64,000 nt of DNA from Streptomyces sp. NBC_00654 (GCF_026341775.1 NZ_JAPEOB010000002.1:744001-808000); one strand, 5' to 3'. Positions 49,119 through 57,525 are shown, numbered from the stretch's first letter. Translations and numbers: made by a program. Notes: generated from the letters alone by a model not told the origin.

Positions 49119-50459
49119 CTAGGTCGCGTCGATCAGCACGATGCCCATCGCGAGATCACCCGCGACCCGCTTGTCGGGCGACAGCCTCGGGTCGATGGCG
49201 GTGGTGGGGGCGCGCAGCACCTGGAGGGACTCGGACGGATCGACCCGGGTGAACACCGCCCACAGGACGTGATGGATATCGGTGACATCGATGTCCTCAT
49301 CGACCACGACGAAGTACCGTTCCATGCCGCCGGTGCGCCTGCGCCCGGCTGCCGCGAGCAGCGCGTGCATGGCGTCGCCCGCCCCGGTCTGCTTGAGGGA
49401 GACGACCATCATCAGCTGGCGTGCGTAACCCCACACACCCTGGACGTTCTGCACTCCGGAGGCTTCCAGGTGGTCCCAGGTCACCGATGCCGAGTACAGC
49501 GGGACGGCCTGGTCACCTGCGGGCACGGTCGGGAGCATCGGTGGGGCGCCGAGGATGATCGGATCGTCGCGGTGCAGGATCCGTGTGACACGCACGACGG
49601 TCTCCCGGCCCGAGTGCGTGTAGTAGCCGGTCCACTCCCCGAAGGGGCCCTCCAGTACGGACTCCTCTTCGAGCGGCGGCAGTTCGCCCTCGATGACGAT
49701 CTCCGCGTGGGCCGGGACCGGCAGTTCGCTGCCCGGCGGGTACAGGACCTCGACCCCCTGGCCGCGCAGCCCGCCCGCGAGGTCGTACTCCGACATTCCG
49801 GAAGGTGCGGCGATCGCCGCGGCGGTCGAGAGGATCGGGTCCTGGCCCACCACCACCGCGATCGGGCAACTCCGGCCGCGCTCCCAGTACTTCTCCGCGA
49901 TCGCCCTGGCGTGCCGGTTGCCGAGCATCCACAGGGAGAGCCGGTCCTTGCCCTGGACACAGGCCCGGTAGGTGCCGACGTTGACCCAGCCGCTGTCGGG
50001 GTCGCGGGTGATGACCATGCAGGCGGTGCCGATGTAGCGGCCGCCGTCCCCGTCGTGCCAGCGCGGCGCGGGGAAGATGCCCAGGTCCACGTCCTTGCCG
50101 GTCAGGACGTTCTCCAGGACCGGTCCCGTGGTGACGTCCACCGGCGGGACCGGTTCGATCCGCTTGCTCAGGTCCTTCCAGGCCCGCACGATGTCGAGCT
50201 TGGGTGTGTCGGCGGGCAGGCCGAGGGCCACCGCCGTACGGGCGGCCGTCCCCATGAAATTGGTGAAGACCCGGTACCCCGCCGGGAAGCCGGGAATGTT
50301 GTCGAACATCAGGGCGGGGCCTTCCTGCTCCGCCAGCAGTTCGGTGATGCCTCCGATGTCCAGATCGCGGTCCGCGCCGTCGATCCGGAGGACCTCGTCC
50401 TCCCCGAGTGTTTCGGTCATGCGGTCGATGTAGTGCCGAAGATCCTTGAATGCGGTCAT
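49119..50459 (-). CDS. vdcC: UbiD-family hydroxyarylic acid decarboxylase, interrupted by in-frame amber
   Basis: A prFMN-dependent decarboxylase, 446 residues up to a TAG at 49119-49121. The frame then continues for 32 more codons to a second TAG at 49020-49022, and this tail (PFAWKDRYPAANRF and on) is the normal end of VdcC-type proteins; 479 residues would match the family length. The core is intact (ACMVITRDPDSGWVNVGTYR with prFMN ligands, GPFGEWTGYY with Glu). The start ATG at 50459 fits the family N-terminus. The loss of the C-terminal helix could inactivate the enzyme unless the stop is read through or is a sequencing error. Confidence 0.85.
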   Translation of the reverse strand: MTAFKDLRHYIDRMTETLGEDEVLRIDGADRDLDIGGITELLAEQEGPALMFDNIPGFPAGYRVFTNFMGTAARTAVALGLPADTPKLDIVRAWKDLSKRIEPVPPVDVTTGPVLENVLTGKDVDLGIFPAPRWHDGDGGRYIGTACMVITRDPDSGWVNVGTYRACVQGKDRLSLWMLGNRHARAIAEKYWERGRSCPIAVVVGQDPILSTAAAIAAPSGMSEYDLAGGLRGQGVEVLYPPGSELPVPAHAEIVIEGELPPLEEESVLEGPFGEWTGYYTHSGRETVVRVTRILHRDDPIILGAPPMLPTVPAGDQAVPLYSASVTWDHLEASGVQNVQGVWGYARQLMMVVSLKQTGAGDAMHALLAAAGRRRTGGMERYFVVVDEDIDVTDIHHVLWAVFTRVDPSESLQVLRAPTTAIDPRLSPDKRVAGDLAMGIVLIDAT

Positions 50460-50683
50460 GTGCCGTCGGGAGCCGGACAGTGCGCCCGGTCTCTCCCGTC
50501 CTCCTCTTCCGGTCTCTTCCGTGCTGTCGGCAGCCGCGCCCGGAGCGACACCGCAGGGGTGCGGCTCCGCGTGGATGGTGAGCGCGCGGGGTGCCCGCAC
50601 ATCGAGAATTCCGACCGGCCACGACCGTGCTCAACGAGTGCGGCCCGCCCTGCCGGTTTCTGCGCGGACTAGAGTCGTGAACC

Positions 50684-51685
50684 GTGGAAAGCCTCGATCT
50701 GCAGCTCATTCATGCACTGGAGATCGACGGGCGCGCGCCGCTGCGCCGGATCGCCTCGGCGCTGGGCGTCTCGGACCAGATGATCGCCCGCCACTACGCC
50801 CGCCTGCACGAGACGGCCGGGCTCCGTGTCATCGGCCGGCTCAATCCCCGGCCCGTCGGACAGTCCGTGTGGATTCTGCGGCTGAGCTGTGTGCCCAGTG
50901 CCTCCCTCGGCCTGGCGCGGGCGCTGGCCGAGCGGGCGGACACCCGGTGGGTCCAGCTCGCCTCCGGCGGAACGGAGATCATCAGCCATCTCGCGGTCCA
51001 CAGCGACCAGGACCGGGACGCGCTGCTGATGAAAAGGATTCCGGCGAGCCGCCGGGTCACCGCGGTCTCCGCGCACCGCATGCTGCGGCTCTTCAAGGGG
51101 GGCCCGACCGGCTGGGCCGGCCCGGCGTCCGTGCTGAGCCGGGAGGCGGCTGCCGCGCTCACTCCCCCGTACCCGTCGCCCGACGCCCAGTCGCCGCCGG
51201 TCCTGCTCACCGCCCTCGACCACGTCCTGATCGGCGCGCTGGCCCGGGACGGGCGCACGCCGTATGCCGCGCTGGCGGCGGAGGCGCGCTGCCACGAGTC
51301 GACGGTGCGCCGCCGTATCGCGCACCTGCGTGAGGCCGGGGCCCTCTTCTTCGCCCTGGACATGGACGAGCGCGCACTCGGCAAACCGGTCCGCACGGCC
51401 CTGTGGATGTCGGTGCGGCCGTCGCGGCTGGCGGCCGTCGGAGCCGCCCTGGCGGACCATCCCGAGGTGGCGTACGCGGCGGCGACCACAGGGCGGACGA
51501 ACCTGCTCGCCTCCGTCCTCTGCCCAAACGACGAACACCTCTACAGCTATCTGACCGACCGCGTCGGAACCTTGGACGGCGTCGACGCGGTGGAGAGCGC
51601 GCCCGTCATGCGTACCGTCAAGCGCGTCGGCACCGTGGCCCGGACGGGGCCCGCCGGGCAGGGTCCGGAGCGCCCGGGGACGTGA
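50684..51685 (+). CDS. Lrp/AsnC-family regulator with two tandem modules
   Basis: A 333-residue regulator carrying two AsnC-type units. The first HTH is at about 3-50 (LDLQLIHALEIDGRAPLRRIASALGVS) with a ligand-binding RAM-like region to about 140; the second HTH is at about 178-225 (LDHVLIGALARDGRTPYAALAAEA) followed by a second RAM domain. Single-unit AsnC proteins are about 150 residues. The GTG at 50684 lies 224 nt from the divergent decarboxylase gene, which it probably controls in response to an aromatic acid. Confidence 0.87.
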   Translation: MESLDLQLIHALEIDGRAPLRRIASALGVSDQMIARHYARLHETAGLRVIGRLNPRPVGQSVWILRLSCVPSASLGLARALAERADTRWVQLASGGTEIISHLAVHSDQDRDALLMKRIPASRRVTAVSAHRMLRLFKGGPTGWAGPASVLSREAAAALTPPYPSPDAQSPPVLLTALDHVLIGALARDGRTPYAALAAEARCHESTVRRRIAHLREAGALFFALDMDERALGKPVRTALWMSVRPSRLAAVGAALADHPEVAYAAATTGRTNLLASVLCPNDEHLYSYLTDRVGTLDGVDAVESAPVMRTVKRVGTVARTGPAGQGPERPGT

Positions 51686-51757
51686 GCACCCGGAGAGCGG
51701 GGCGGGGCTGTCCCCGGTCCTGCCGGGAGATTCGGCCGGTGTCCGGCGAGCGGGCGC

Positions 51758-51907
51758 TCAGGCGGGGGGCGTGCGGCTGAGGGCCTCGTAGCCGTGCTGG
51801 TGGAGCCGGGCGGCGGAGGTGGGGAAGTAGCCGGGGTCGGTGGAGATCCCGAGCCCCTCGGCATCGAACAGGGCGGCGTCGGCGGACTGGGAGCGCAGAT
51901 AGGACAT
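51758..51907 (-). CDS. 49-residue peptide of unknown function
   Basis: A short protein starting MSYLRSQSADAAL and ending in YEALSRTPPA. ATG at 51907 lies 8 nt after the stop of the 171-residue gene, with GGGAG upstream at long spacing. It has no Cys, so it is not a thiopeptide-like or lasso-like core by simple inspection; several Ser, Thr, Tyr and His are present in the second half. It is the last gene of a compact four-gene unit with a flavoprotein monooxygenase. It could be a modified peptide precursor or a small subunit. Confidence 0.55.
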   Translation of the reverse strand: MSYLRSQSADAALFDAEGLGISTDPGYFPTSAARLHQHGYEALSRTPPA

Positions 51908-51914
51908 CGGACGG

Positions 51915-52430
51915 TCAGCTCCCTGCGGATGCCGGGCGGCGGGCGCACCGGTCGATCTCCTCCTGGCGGAGCCAGCAGGCGGCGAGGTGGGCGGTGGTGG
52001 CGGAGCCCGCGTCGCCGAGGTCGCAGTACCCGAGCATGCGCAGCGTCTCGTCCCAGGCCCTGCGGAGCGAGGCGGGTGCCGGTGGCCCTGAGCCGGCGGC
52101 GGCGAGGGCAACACGGGCGGAGCGCCAGCGGCGGACCCCGGTTTCGAGGAGGCCGTCGAAACCGGGGAGGGCGGTGACACCGTGCCGGACCCGGTCGACG
52201 GCCAGGGCCACCTGGGCGGGATCGTCCATGAGGGCGGCCATGCCGAGGCCCGCCAGGAGCCGTTCGGCGTCCAGGCCCATCAGCATGACGCCCGTCTCGG
52301 TGAGCGCGGGGTCATCGACCGAGGACAGGGAGAACCGGGGATCGTAGTCGTCCCCGTGACGGTCGCGGCCGTCGCGGTACTCGGTGTGCTCGTGGGCGCC
52401 GCGGTGTCCGAGGCTGTCGCGGTCAGACAC
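51915..52430 (-). CDS. Unknown 171-residue protein of the monooxygenase cassette
   Basis: No domain is recognised. The first 30 residues are charged and His/Asp/Arg-rich (HRGAHEHTEYRDGRDRHGDD), the rest predicted helical (ERLLAGLGMAALMDDPAQVAL, ACWLRQEEIDRCARR). A helical bundle of this type could bind a cofactor or partner. The GTG at 52430 overlaps the end of the monooxygenase gene by 8 nt, implying coupled translation and joint function. Confidence 0.62.
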   Translation of the reverse strand: MSDRDSLGHRGAHEHTEYRDGRDRHGDDYDPRFSLSSVDDPALTETGVMLMGLDAERLLAGLGMAALMDDPAQVALAVDRVRHGVTALPGFDGLLETGVRRWRSARVALAAAGSGPPAPASLRRAWDETLRMLGYCDLGDAGSATTAHLAACWLRQEEIDRCARRPASAGS

Positions 52431-53751
52431 GGGCGGCCACTCTGTCCTCGGTGCGCCGCAGGCCCGCGGACGCCTCCAGGCGGGCGGCGACGGCGGTGGC
52501 CACCCGGGCGGTCGCGACACGGTGGCCGTCGATGTTGCGGGCGGCCGGGCCCAGCACCATCCCGGCCGCCGCGCCCACGGCGAACACCCGGGGGGCGTTG
52601 CGGTAGGCCAGGGTCCGCTCGTCCAGGTCGGGCCAGCCGTCGCGGGGCGAGGGAATGCCGCGGGGCAGGAGCTGTTCACCGTTGGAGACGGTGGTGCCGA
52701 GGGCCAGCACGACATGGTCGCCGATGACCTCCGCACCGCCGGAGAGCCGGACGGCGGCGCGGCCGGCCCGTCCGGGTGCCACGGCGGTGACGGAACGGCC
52801 CCGGTGAACGGTCAGCCGGCCGTCGGCCTCGGCGCGTTGCAGCAGGGGGCGGAACTCGAACATGACCGACGCCCGGCGCTGTCCGCCCATCAGGATCCGG
52901 CGGTCCTCCCAGCTCGTCCCGTCGAAACGTGCCCGGCCCTCGGCACGGAAGAACGACGCGTTGACGTCGGCGCATTGATAGCGCTCTTGGGGAGCACGCA
53001 GGACCCAGTGCACGCGCTTTCCGTCGTTGAGGGCGTTGGTGATGAGGTGGGCCGCGCTGAGACCGGAACCGATGACGACCAGGCGCTGGGCGTCCTGGGG
53101 CACCGGCTCGTCCCAGTAGCTGACGTTGCGGGGAGTGGCCTCGCCGTCCCACCAGTCGAAGGGCGCGGGGCGGCGCTCCTCACCGAGGCACAGGACCGTG
53201 TACGGGGCGGTGACCGCGAAACCGTCGCCGCGGACGGTGACACCGTCCGCGGTGGGCCGGACTTCGCGGACGGAGGCCCGCCAGGTGCGCCGGTCCACAT
53301 GGTGCAGCGAGGCGACGTGCTCGCAGTAGGCCTCGAAGACATCGACGGGCACGACGGAGCGGTGCCCCGCCTGGGCCATACGGATCTCGCGGCGCTCGAC
53401 GGGCGTGAGCCGCGACCAGTGGAGCCGGGCGAAGTCGAGCAGTTCGCAGTCGCGGTAGCCCTCGACTCCGGGGTGGTGCTCGTAGGGCGAGCGCAGGACC
53501 CGCTGCCCCAGAACGTCGACGCGGTCGAAGAAGCGGCCGCACGGCCGCCCTTCCCGGTCGAGAAGGGCGACATCGCGCACGCCGAGGTGCCAGAGCGCGG
53601 AGGCGACGGCGAGTCCCGCGGGGCCGGCACCGACGATGACCACGTCCGCCTCGGCGGGTGGCGGGGCGGTGGGCGTGCTGTACGGGGCGGGCAGCCAGTC
53701 GCGCCCCCGGGGCGAGTCCAGCAGGTGGGGCTCGGGGACGAAGGTGATCAC
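52423..53751 (-). CDS. FAD-dependent monooxygenase-like flavoprotein
   Basis: A 442-residue flavoprotein related to flavin-containing and N-hydroxylating monooxygenases. The FAD dinucleotide site is VVIVGAGPAGLAVASAL (about 37-53), a second Rossmann site VVIGSGLSAAH (near 235) probably binds NADPH, and the C-terminal ATG-like FAD region is FAVGAAAGMVLGPAARNIDG. The substrate is unknown; ornithine/lysine N-hydroxylases are distant relatives. GTG at 53751 overlaps the upstream stop (GTGA). Both neighbours overlap it, so it is the core enzyme of the cassette. Confidence 0.82.
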   Translation of the reverse strand: MITFVPEPHLLDSPRGRDWLPAPYSTPTAPPPAEADVVIVGAGPAGLAVASALWHLGVRDVALLDREGRPCGRFFDRVDVLGQRVLRSPYEHHPGVEGYRDCELLDFARLHWSRLTPVERREIRMAQAGHRSVVPVDVFEAYCEHVASLHHVDRRTWRASVREVRPTADGVTVRGDGFAVTAPYTVLCLGEERRPAPFDWWDGEATPRNVSYWDEPVPQDAQRLVVIGSGLSAAHLITNALNDGKRVHWVLRAPQERYQCADVNASFFRAEGRARFDGTSWEDRRILMGGQRRASVMFEFRPLLQRAEADGRLTVHRGRSVTAVAPGRAGRAAVRLSGGAEVIGDHVVLALGTTVSNGEQLLPRGIPSPRDGWPDLDERTLAYRNAPRVFAVGAAAGMVLGPAARNIDGHRVATARVATAVAARLEASAGLRRTEDRVAARV

Positions 53752-54296
53752 CCGATGACCGTCACCGGGACGATGACCTCGATGACCGGACGTTGGGGCA
53801 TTCCCTCGGCGACCAGCTGCTCCAGCGTCCTGGCGCTGGTCTCCGGGCTGTCCGTGGCGATCGGGCTGTACCGGGAGTACGCGTAGGTGGGCCGTCGGCC
53901 CGTGGTCTCCAGGGAATACATCTTCACCACGGCTTCGCCGGGGCGCACTTCGCCGCCGTAGAACGTGAGCCGGCGCTGATCGGGGGTGATGAAGGACTTG
54001 GAGAACTGGCGCGACATCACCAGGGTGTCGGCGTCGTCGACGAACACGGAGTCCTCGTCGGTGGCCGCCTGCATGGCCACCCACGTACGGTCCGTCAGGT
54101 TGGTCTCGGACTTGATGATCTGCCAGCGACCCGGCTCGGGGAGATTCACACAGACGGAGACATCGTGGTCGACGGTGTCAATTGCACCGGAAATCATCAG
54201 CACATGACGGCGTATGTCTGCGACGCCCGCCATCTGAATGTCACGGGCCCGGACCCGCGAGGAAACGTCTATTCCGGACACTTCCAGTGGCGCCAT
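53748..54296 (-). CDS. Unknown 182-residue protein, first gene of the cassette
   Basis: No known domain. The sequence is predicted rich in beta strands (HVLMISGAIDTVDHDVSVCVNL, WQIIKSETNL, PVIEVIVPVTVI) with an N-terminal MAPLEVSGIDVSSRVR. The ATG at 54296 follows GGGGAG and an AT-rich leader with its own promoter (TTGACA at 54377-54372). It overlaps the monooxygenase gene by 4 nt. GC content at third positions is slightly lower than in neighbours. Confidence 0.65.
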   Translation of the reverse strand: MAPLEVSGIDVSSRVRARDIQMAGVADIRRHVLMISGAIDTVDHDVSVCVNLPEPGRWQIIKSETNLTDRTWVAMQAATDEDSVFVDDADTLVMSRQFSKSFITPDQRRLTFYGGEVRPGEAVVKMYSLETTGRRPTYAYSRYSPIATDSPETSARTLEQLVAEGMPQRPVIEVIVPVTVIG

Positions 54297-54350
54297 CAAA
54301 ATCTCCCCGATTTCTCGAAAAGGAAGCCAGGTGTCGCAAGTGCCCACGAC

Positions 54351-54377
54351 ATTTTCACAGGCCCTGCACCCTGTCAA
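54351..54377 (-). promoter_or_regulatory. Candidate promoter of the monooxygenase cassette
   Basis: On the lower strand a perfect TTGACA (54377-54372) is followed after 15 bp by GAAAAT (54356-54351). The predicted leader to the ATG at 54296 is about 48 nt. The spacer is short, but a consensus -35 box is rare in DNA this GC-rich. Confidence 0.5.
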
Positions 54378-54388
54378 GCACGGTTGTG

Positions 54389-54420
54389 CGGGCCGGTGTT
54401 GGGGATTCGACACCGGCCCG
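54389..54420 (-). terminator. 11-bp hairpin after the 54433-55437 gene
   Basis: CGGGCCGGTGT (54389-54399) pairs perfectly with ACACCGGCCCG (54410-54420), loop of 10 nt, starting 13 nt after the stop codon. It separates the 334-residue gene from the cassette downstream. Confidence 0.6.
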
Positions 54421-54432
54421 AAGGGGAACGTT

Positions 54433-55437
54433 TCAAGCCGCCCGGAGAGTTCCCCCCTCCCTTCCGGATGCCTCGCCTTCGGCACCGACATGGGTGATCT
54501 CGAAGGTGTCCAGGTCGCGAATGCGGATCTTGAGAACGAGCCCGTCCCTCACCCTGACGGAAAACTCCAGCGGCCGGCCGGGGACATCGTCGGTCTCGTA
54601 CGCCCGGAAAACCGATCTGTCGGCAATGGCGAAGAGCGCCTTGTGCACGGCGTTCCGGTGGATCTGGCAGGCCGTGCGCGACCAGCGCTCCAGCAGCTCC
54701 CATCCCGCGGTCAGCCGGAGCGGTCCGCGTACGGCCGGGTCGGCACCGGCCGGACGCCGCACCGGCACCTGGCTCCCGGAAGGGTGGCCCCCGCCCGGGG
54801 GGTGGCCGAGCATGGCGCGGGCAACCTGCAGTTTGGCCCGGCCGGCGGGGGTCGGGCGGTGCCGCTGGACCGTGCGCAGGATGCGCTCCGCGGTCCAGCC
54901 GTCGCCGGTGCCCAGGTAGCCGACCGCCTGGCGGTACAGGAAGTCCGCCTCCTCCCCGCTCAGCCGGCCCGCCGAGGACGCGAGGAGCTCGATGTGCCGT
55001 TCGCGGGGGCTGGCGGCCGTGGGAATCAGGTCCTCCGGGCCCGTGCCGGGGTCCGCCGGCCGGCGGAGCGTGATCATCCCCTCCCCCAGTTCGTCGAGGA
55101 TCGCGAAGAACAGCCGGCTCCCCTCGTCGAGCAGGTCCGCGTCGACCACGTCGACACGGCAGGGGCCCACCTGGCCGAGCCACGCCAGCGCGATCTCCCG
55201 GAGGCTGTGGACCACCCGGTCCCGGTGCGGGAACCGTCCCGCCCCGTGGCGCCGAATCCGTTCGGCGGGGCTCCCGTCGTCCTCGTTCGCGGCACACGCG
55301 GGGTCCTCGGGGGCGATCAGCCTCAGACCGACGCGCGCCTGCCGGGACCACGTGGCCGTGACACCCGTGCCGATCAGGGCCCGCACCGGTAAGAAGCCGA
55401 CCGTTCCGCGCTCGGCCCGCACAGCGAATTGACGCAT
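54433..55437 (-). CDS. Unknown 334-residue protein
   Basis: No recognised domain. The N-terminal part (MRQFAVRAERGTVGFLPVRAL) is beta-rich; a helical middle (about 140-215) has RQAVGYLGTGDGWTAERIL; the C-terminal third contains WELLERWSRTACQIHRNAVHKAL and a beta pair RVRDGLVLKIRIRDLDTFEI. ATG at 55437 has GGGGGT upstream. In another frame, codons 55543-55440 also look coding (see the finding), so the gene may begin further upstream with a frameshift. It ends at a good hairpin. Confidence 0.62.
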   Translation of the reverse strand: MRQFAVRAERGTVGFLPVRALIGTGVTATWSRQARVGLRLIAPEDPACAANEDDGSPAERIRRHGAGRFPHRDRVVHSLREIALAWLGQVGPCRVDVVDADLLDEGSRLFFAILDELGEGMITLRRPADPGTGPEDLIPTAASPRERHIELLASSAGRLSGEEADFLYRQAVGYLGTGDGWTAERILRTVQRHRPTPAGRAKLQVARAMLGHPPGGGHPSGSQVPVRRPAGADPAVRGPLRLTAGWELLERWSRTACQIHRNAVHKALFAIADRSVFRAYETDDVPGRPLEFSVRVRDGLVLKIRIRDLDTFEITHVGAEGEASGREGGTLRAA

Positions 55438-55439
55438 CC

Positions 55440-55543
55440 CTACCCCCAGAATCCATCGGCACGGTCACGGCGCCGAGCAGTGACAGGAAGGTCCGCCACC
55501 GTGCCTCGGTGACCTCGCGGTACTCACCCTTGGCGATCTTCAC
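55440..55543 (-). other. Coding-like stretch upstream of 55437, different frame
   Basis: From GTG 55543 about 33 codons (KIAKGEYREVTEARWRTF and on) show strong GC third-position bias, then the frame runs into shadow sequence of the 334-residue gene. It may be the displaced N-terminus of that gene, or a small leader ORF. The remaining gap to 55893 holds AT-rich promoter-like sequence near 55540-55600 and inverted repeats. Confidence 0.35.
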
Positions 55544-55766
55544 ATTTCATGCCGGAAGGTATTTCCTTCACTTTCCGTCACTTAGCAAAGTAGCTGCGTC
55601 CCGGGGGTGCCACATCTTCCAAAGTGCTGTTGTGCCAGGGGCGTTCCGGATGACCGGCCCACCTCGCCAAGTCCGTGTTGGACCCATCGGCGGAAGGGGC
55701 GAGCATGTCCGCCCCCATCCGGTCCCACGAATGTTCACGAGGCTGTTCAGTCAGGGGAAACGACCA

Positions 55767-55838
55767 CGGGCGCGGCGGTGGCGGGGCGGCAACCGGACAC
55801 CTCTCGGAATCCTTGCCGCACCACCACCGCCGCGCCCG
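55767..55838. repeat. 15-bp inverted repeat with 42-bp centre
   Basis: CGGGCGCGGCGGTGG (55767-55781) and CCACCGCCGCGCCCG (55824-55838) are perfect inverted copies. They flank the far side of the gap terminator and could act as a second, larger hairpin for the same transcript. Confidence 0.55.
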
Positions 55839-55840
55839 CT

Positions 55841-55869
55841 CGTCCGGACAGGAGACTCCTGTCCGGACG
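55841..55869 (-). terminator. 14-bp perfect hairpin after gap
   Basis: Arms 55841-55854 and 55856-55869 are perfectly complementary around a single central base (TCCGGACAGGAG core). It begins 25 nt beyond the GAPDH stop codon and is one of the strongest hairpins in the window. Confidence 0.75.
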
Positions 55870-55893
55870 GTGAATCGGACCGGCCGGCCGGGA

Positions 55894-57339
55894 TCAGACC
55901 GCCGGGGCCGGGTAGGTCGGGTACTCCACGCCGGAGACGTGCTGGACGACCCGGATGACCTGGCAGGAGTAGCCGAACTCGTTGTCGTACCACAGGTAGA
56001 GGATCGCGTTGTCGCCATCGACCTTGGTGGCGCCCGCGTCGACGATCGAGGCGTGGCGCGAGCCGATGAAGTCGCTGGAAACCGCGTCGGGGGCGCTGAT
56101 GAAGTCGATCTGGCGCTTGAGCGGCGAGGTGAGCGAGACATCGCGGAGGTGGTCGAGGACCTCCTCGCGGGTGGTCTCGCGCGCCAGCCGCAGGCTCAGG
56201 ATCGCGATCGAGACATCCGGCACGGGGACGCGGATCGAACTGCCGGTGATCGGCGCCTTGAGCGCGGGCAGCGCCTTGGCCACGGCGGAGGCGGCGCCGG
56301 TCTCGGTGATGACCATGTTGAGCGCCGCCGAGCGGCCACGGCGGTCGCCCGAGTGGTAGTTGTCCAGAAGGTTCTGGTCATTGGTGTACGAGTGGATGGT
56401 CTCCACATGTCCGCGCAGGACGCCGTACTCGTCCGCCATCGCCTTCAGCGGCGGCACGATTGCGTTGGTGGTGCACGAGGCGCAGGAGATGATCTGCTCG
56501 TCCGGCTTGATCGTGTCGTGGTTGACGCCGTGGACGATGTTGGGGACGTCGCCCTTGCCCGGCGCGGTCAGGACGACCTTGGCGATACCGGGGCGCAGGT
56601 GCTTCGACAGGCCCTCGCGGTCGCGCCACTTGCCGGTGTTGTCGATGAGGATGGCGTCCTTGATGCCGTACGCCGTGTAGTCGACCGCTGTCGGGTCGTC
56701 GGAGTAGATCACCTTGATCTCGTTGCCATTGGCGACGATCGTGCTGTTCGCCTCGTCAACGGTGATCGTGCCGTGGAACTGGCCGTGGATGGAGTCGCGG
56801 CGCAGCAGCGAGGCGCGCTTGACGATGTCCTGGCCGACACCCCTGCGGACGACGATGGCCCGCAGCCTCAGACCGTTGCCGGAGCCGGTCTTCTCGATGA
56901 GCAGACGGGCGAGGAGACGGCCGATGCGTCCGAATCCGTAGAGGACGACATCGCGCGGCTCACGGCGGTCGATCTTGTTGTCACCCGTGGCGCCGGCGAC
57001 GACCTCGGCGGTGAACTCCGCCACCGAGAGCCCGCGCCCGTCGGCCCGGTACGTCGCGGCGAGCATGCCGATGTCGATCTGCGAAGGGCCGAGATCGAGC
57101 GTGGTGAGGGCCTGGAGGAACGGCAGCGTCTCGGTGACCGAGAGCTCCTCACCGGCGATCTGCCGGGCGAACCGGTGCGTCTTGAGGATGCTGACCACCG
57201 ACTTGTTCACCAAGGAGCGGCTGTGGAGGAGGACGGTGACGTCCTGCTCCCGGTGCAGCTTCCCGATGATCGGGATCATCGACTCCGCGATCTCCTCGCG
57301 GGTCTTCCAGTTGGTGAACGAGTCGTCATTGACAGTCAC
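55894..57339 (-). CDS. gap: Glyceraldehyde-3-phosphate dehydrogenase, long form
   Basis: A 481-residue GAPDH, about 140 residues longer than the classic enzyme because of an N-terminal helical extension (about 1-125). The NAD site is LYGFGRIGR (133-141) and the catalytic SCASCTTN block provides Cys289, with HSYTNDQ and the WYDNEFGYS C-terminal motif. The basic enzyme oxidises glyceraldehyde-3-phosphate in glycolysis; this long class is a second form in many actinomycetes and may work in gluconeogenesis. The ATG at 57339 follows AAGATAAA-type sequence with a weak ribosome site. Confidence 0.92.
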   Translation of the reverse strand: MTVNDDSFTNWKTREEIAESMIPIIGKLHREQDVTVLLHSRSLVNKSVVSILKTHRFARQIAGEELSVTETLPFLQALTTLDLGPSQIDIGMLAATYRADGRGLSVAEFTAEVVAGATGDNKIDRREPRDVVLYGFGRIGRLLARLLIEKTGSGNGLRLRAIVVRRGVGQDIVKRASLLRRDSIHGQFHGTITVDEANSTIVANGNEIKVIYSDDPTAVDYTAYGIKDAILIDNTGKWRDREGLSKHLRPGIAKVVLTAPGKGDVPNIVHGVNHDTIKPDEQIISCASCTTNAIVPPLKAMADEYGVLRGHVETIHSYTNDQNLLDNYHSGDRRGRSAALNMVITETGAASAVAKALPALKAPITGSSIRVPVPDVSIAILSLRLARETTREEVLDHLRDVSLTSPLKRQIDFISAPDAVSSDFIGSRHASIVDAGATKVDGDNAILYLWYDNEFGYSCQVIRVVQHVSGVEYPTYPAPAV

Positions 57340-57423
57340 AGGTTTATCTTTCGAGCTAGGCGGCGCTCATATGGTAACCCCATGCCACTTTGATCATTCA
57401 AACGGTGCCCAGACGCGGCGCAT

Positions 57424-57495
57424 GGTCCGGGCGGTCAGGGCGGTCCGGGCGGTCCGGGCGGTCCGGGCGGTCCGGGCGGTCCGGGCGGTCCGGGG
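57424..57495. repeat. 9-bp tandem repeat GGTCCGGGC, about 8 copies
   Basis: Eight head-to-tail units from 57424, all identical except the second (A for C) and the last (ending G). It lies between the GAPDH start and the start of the next, divergent gene, where both promoters should be. Length differences between strains are likely. Confidence 0.92.
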
Positions 57496-57525
57496 ACTGT
57501 CAGTCCTGGGTGCGAGGATCACGGC

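Noticed and set aside
51547..51948. 133-codon lower-strand frame across the AsnC end
   Set aside because: It is a Pro-rich shadow of the AsnC and peptide genes; the 49-codon frame starting at 51907 has better coding character.
54374..55543. Long lower-strand frame parallel to the 334-residue gene
   Set aside because: Beyond the first 33 codons the third-position bias is lost and the residues are Arg/Pro/Gly shadow; only the start region is kept as a finding.
55509..55958. 149-codon upper-strand frame across the gap terminator
   Set aside because: It runs through two strong hairpins and promoter-like sequence with no ribosome site.
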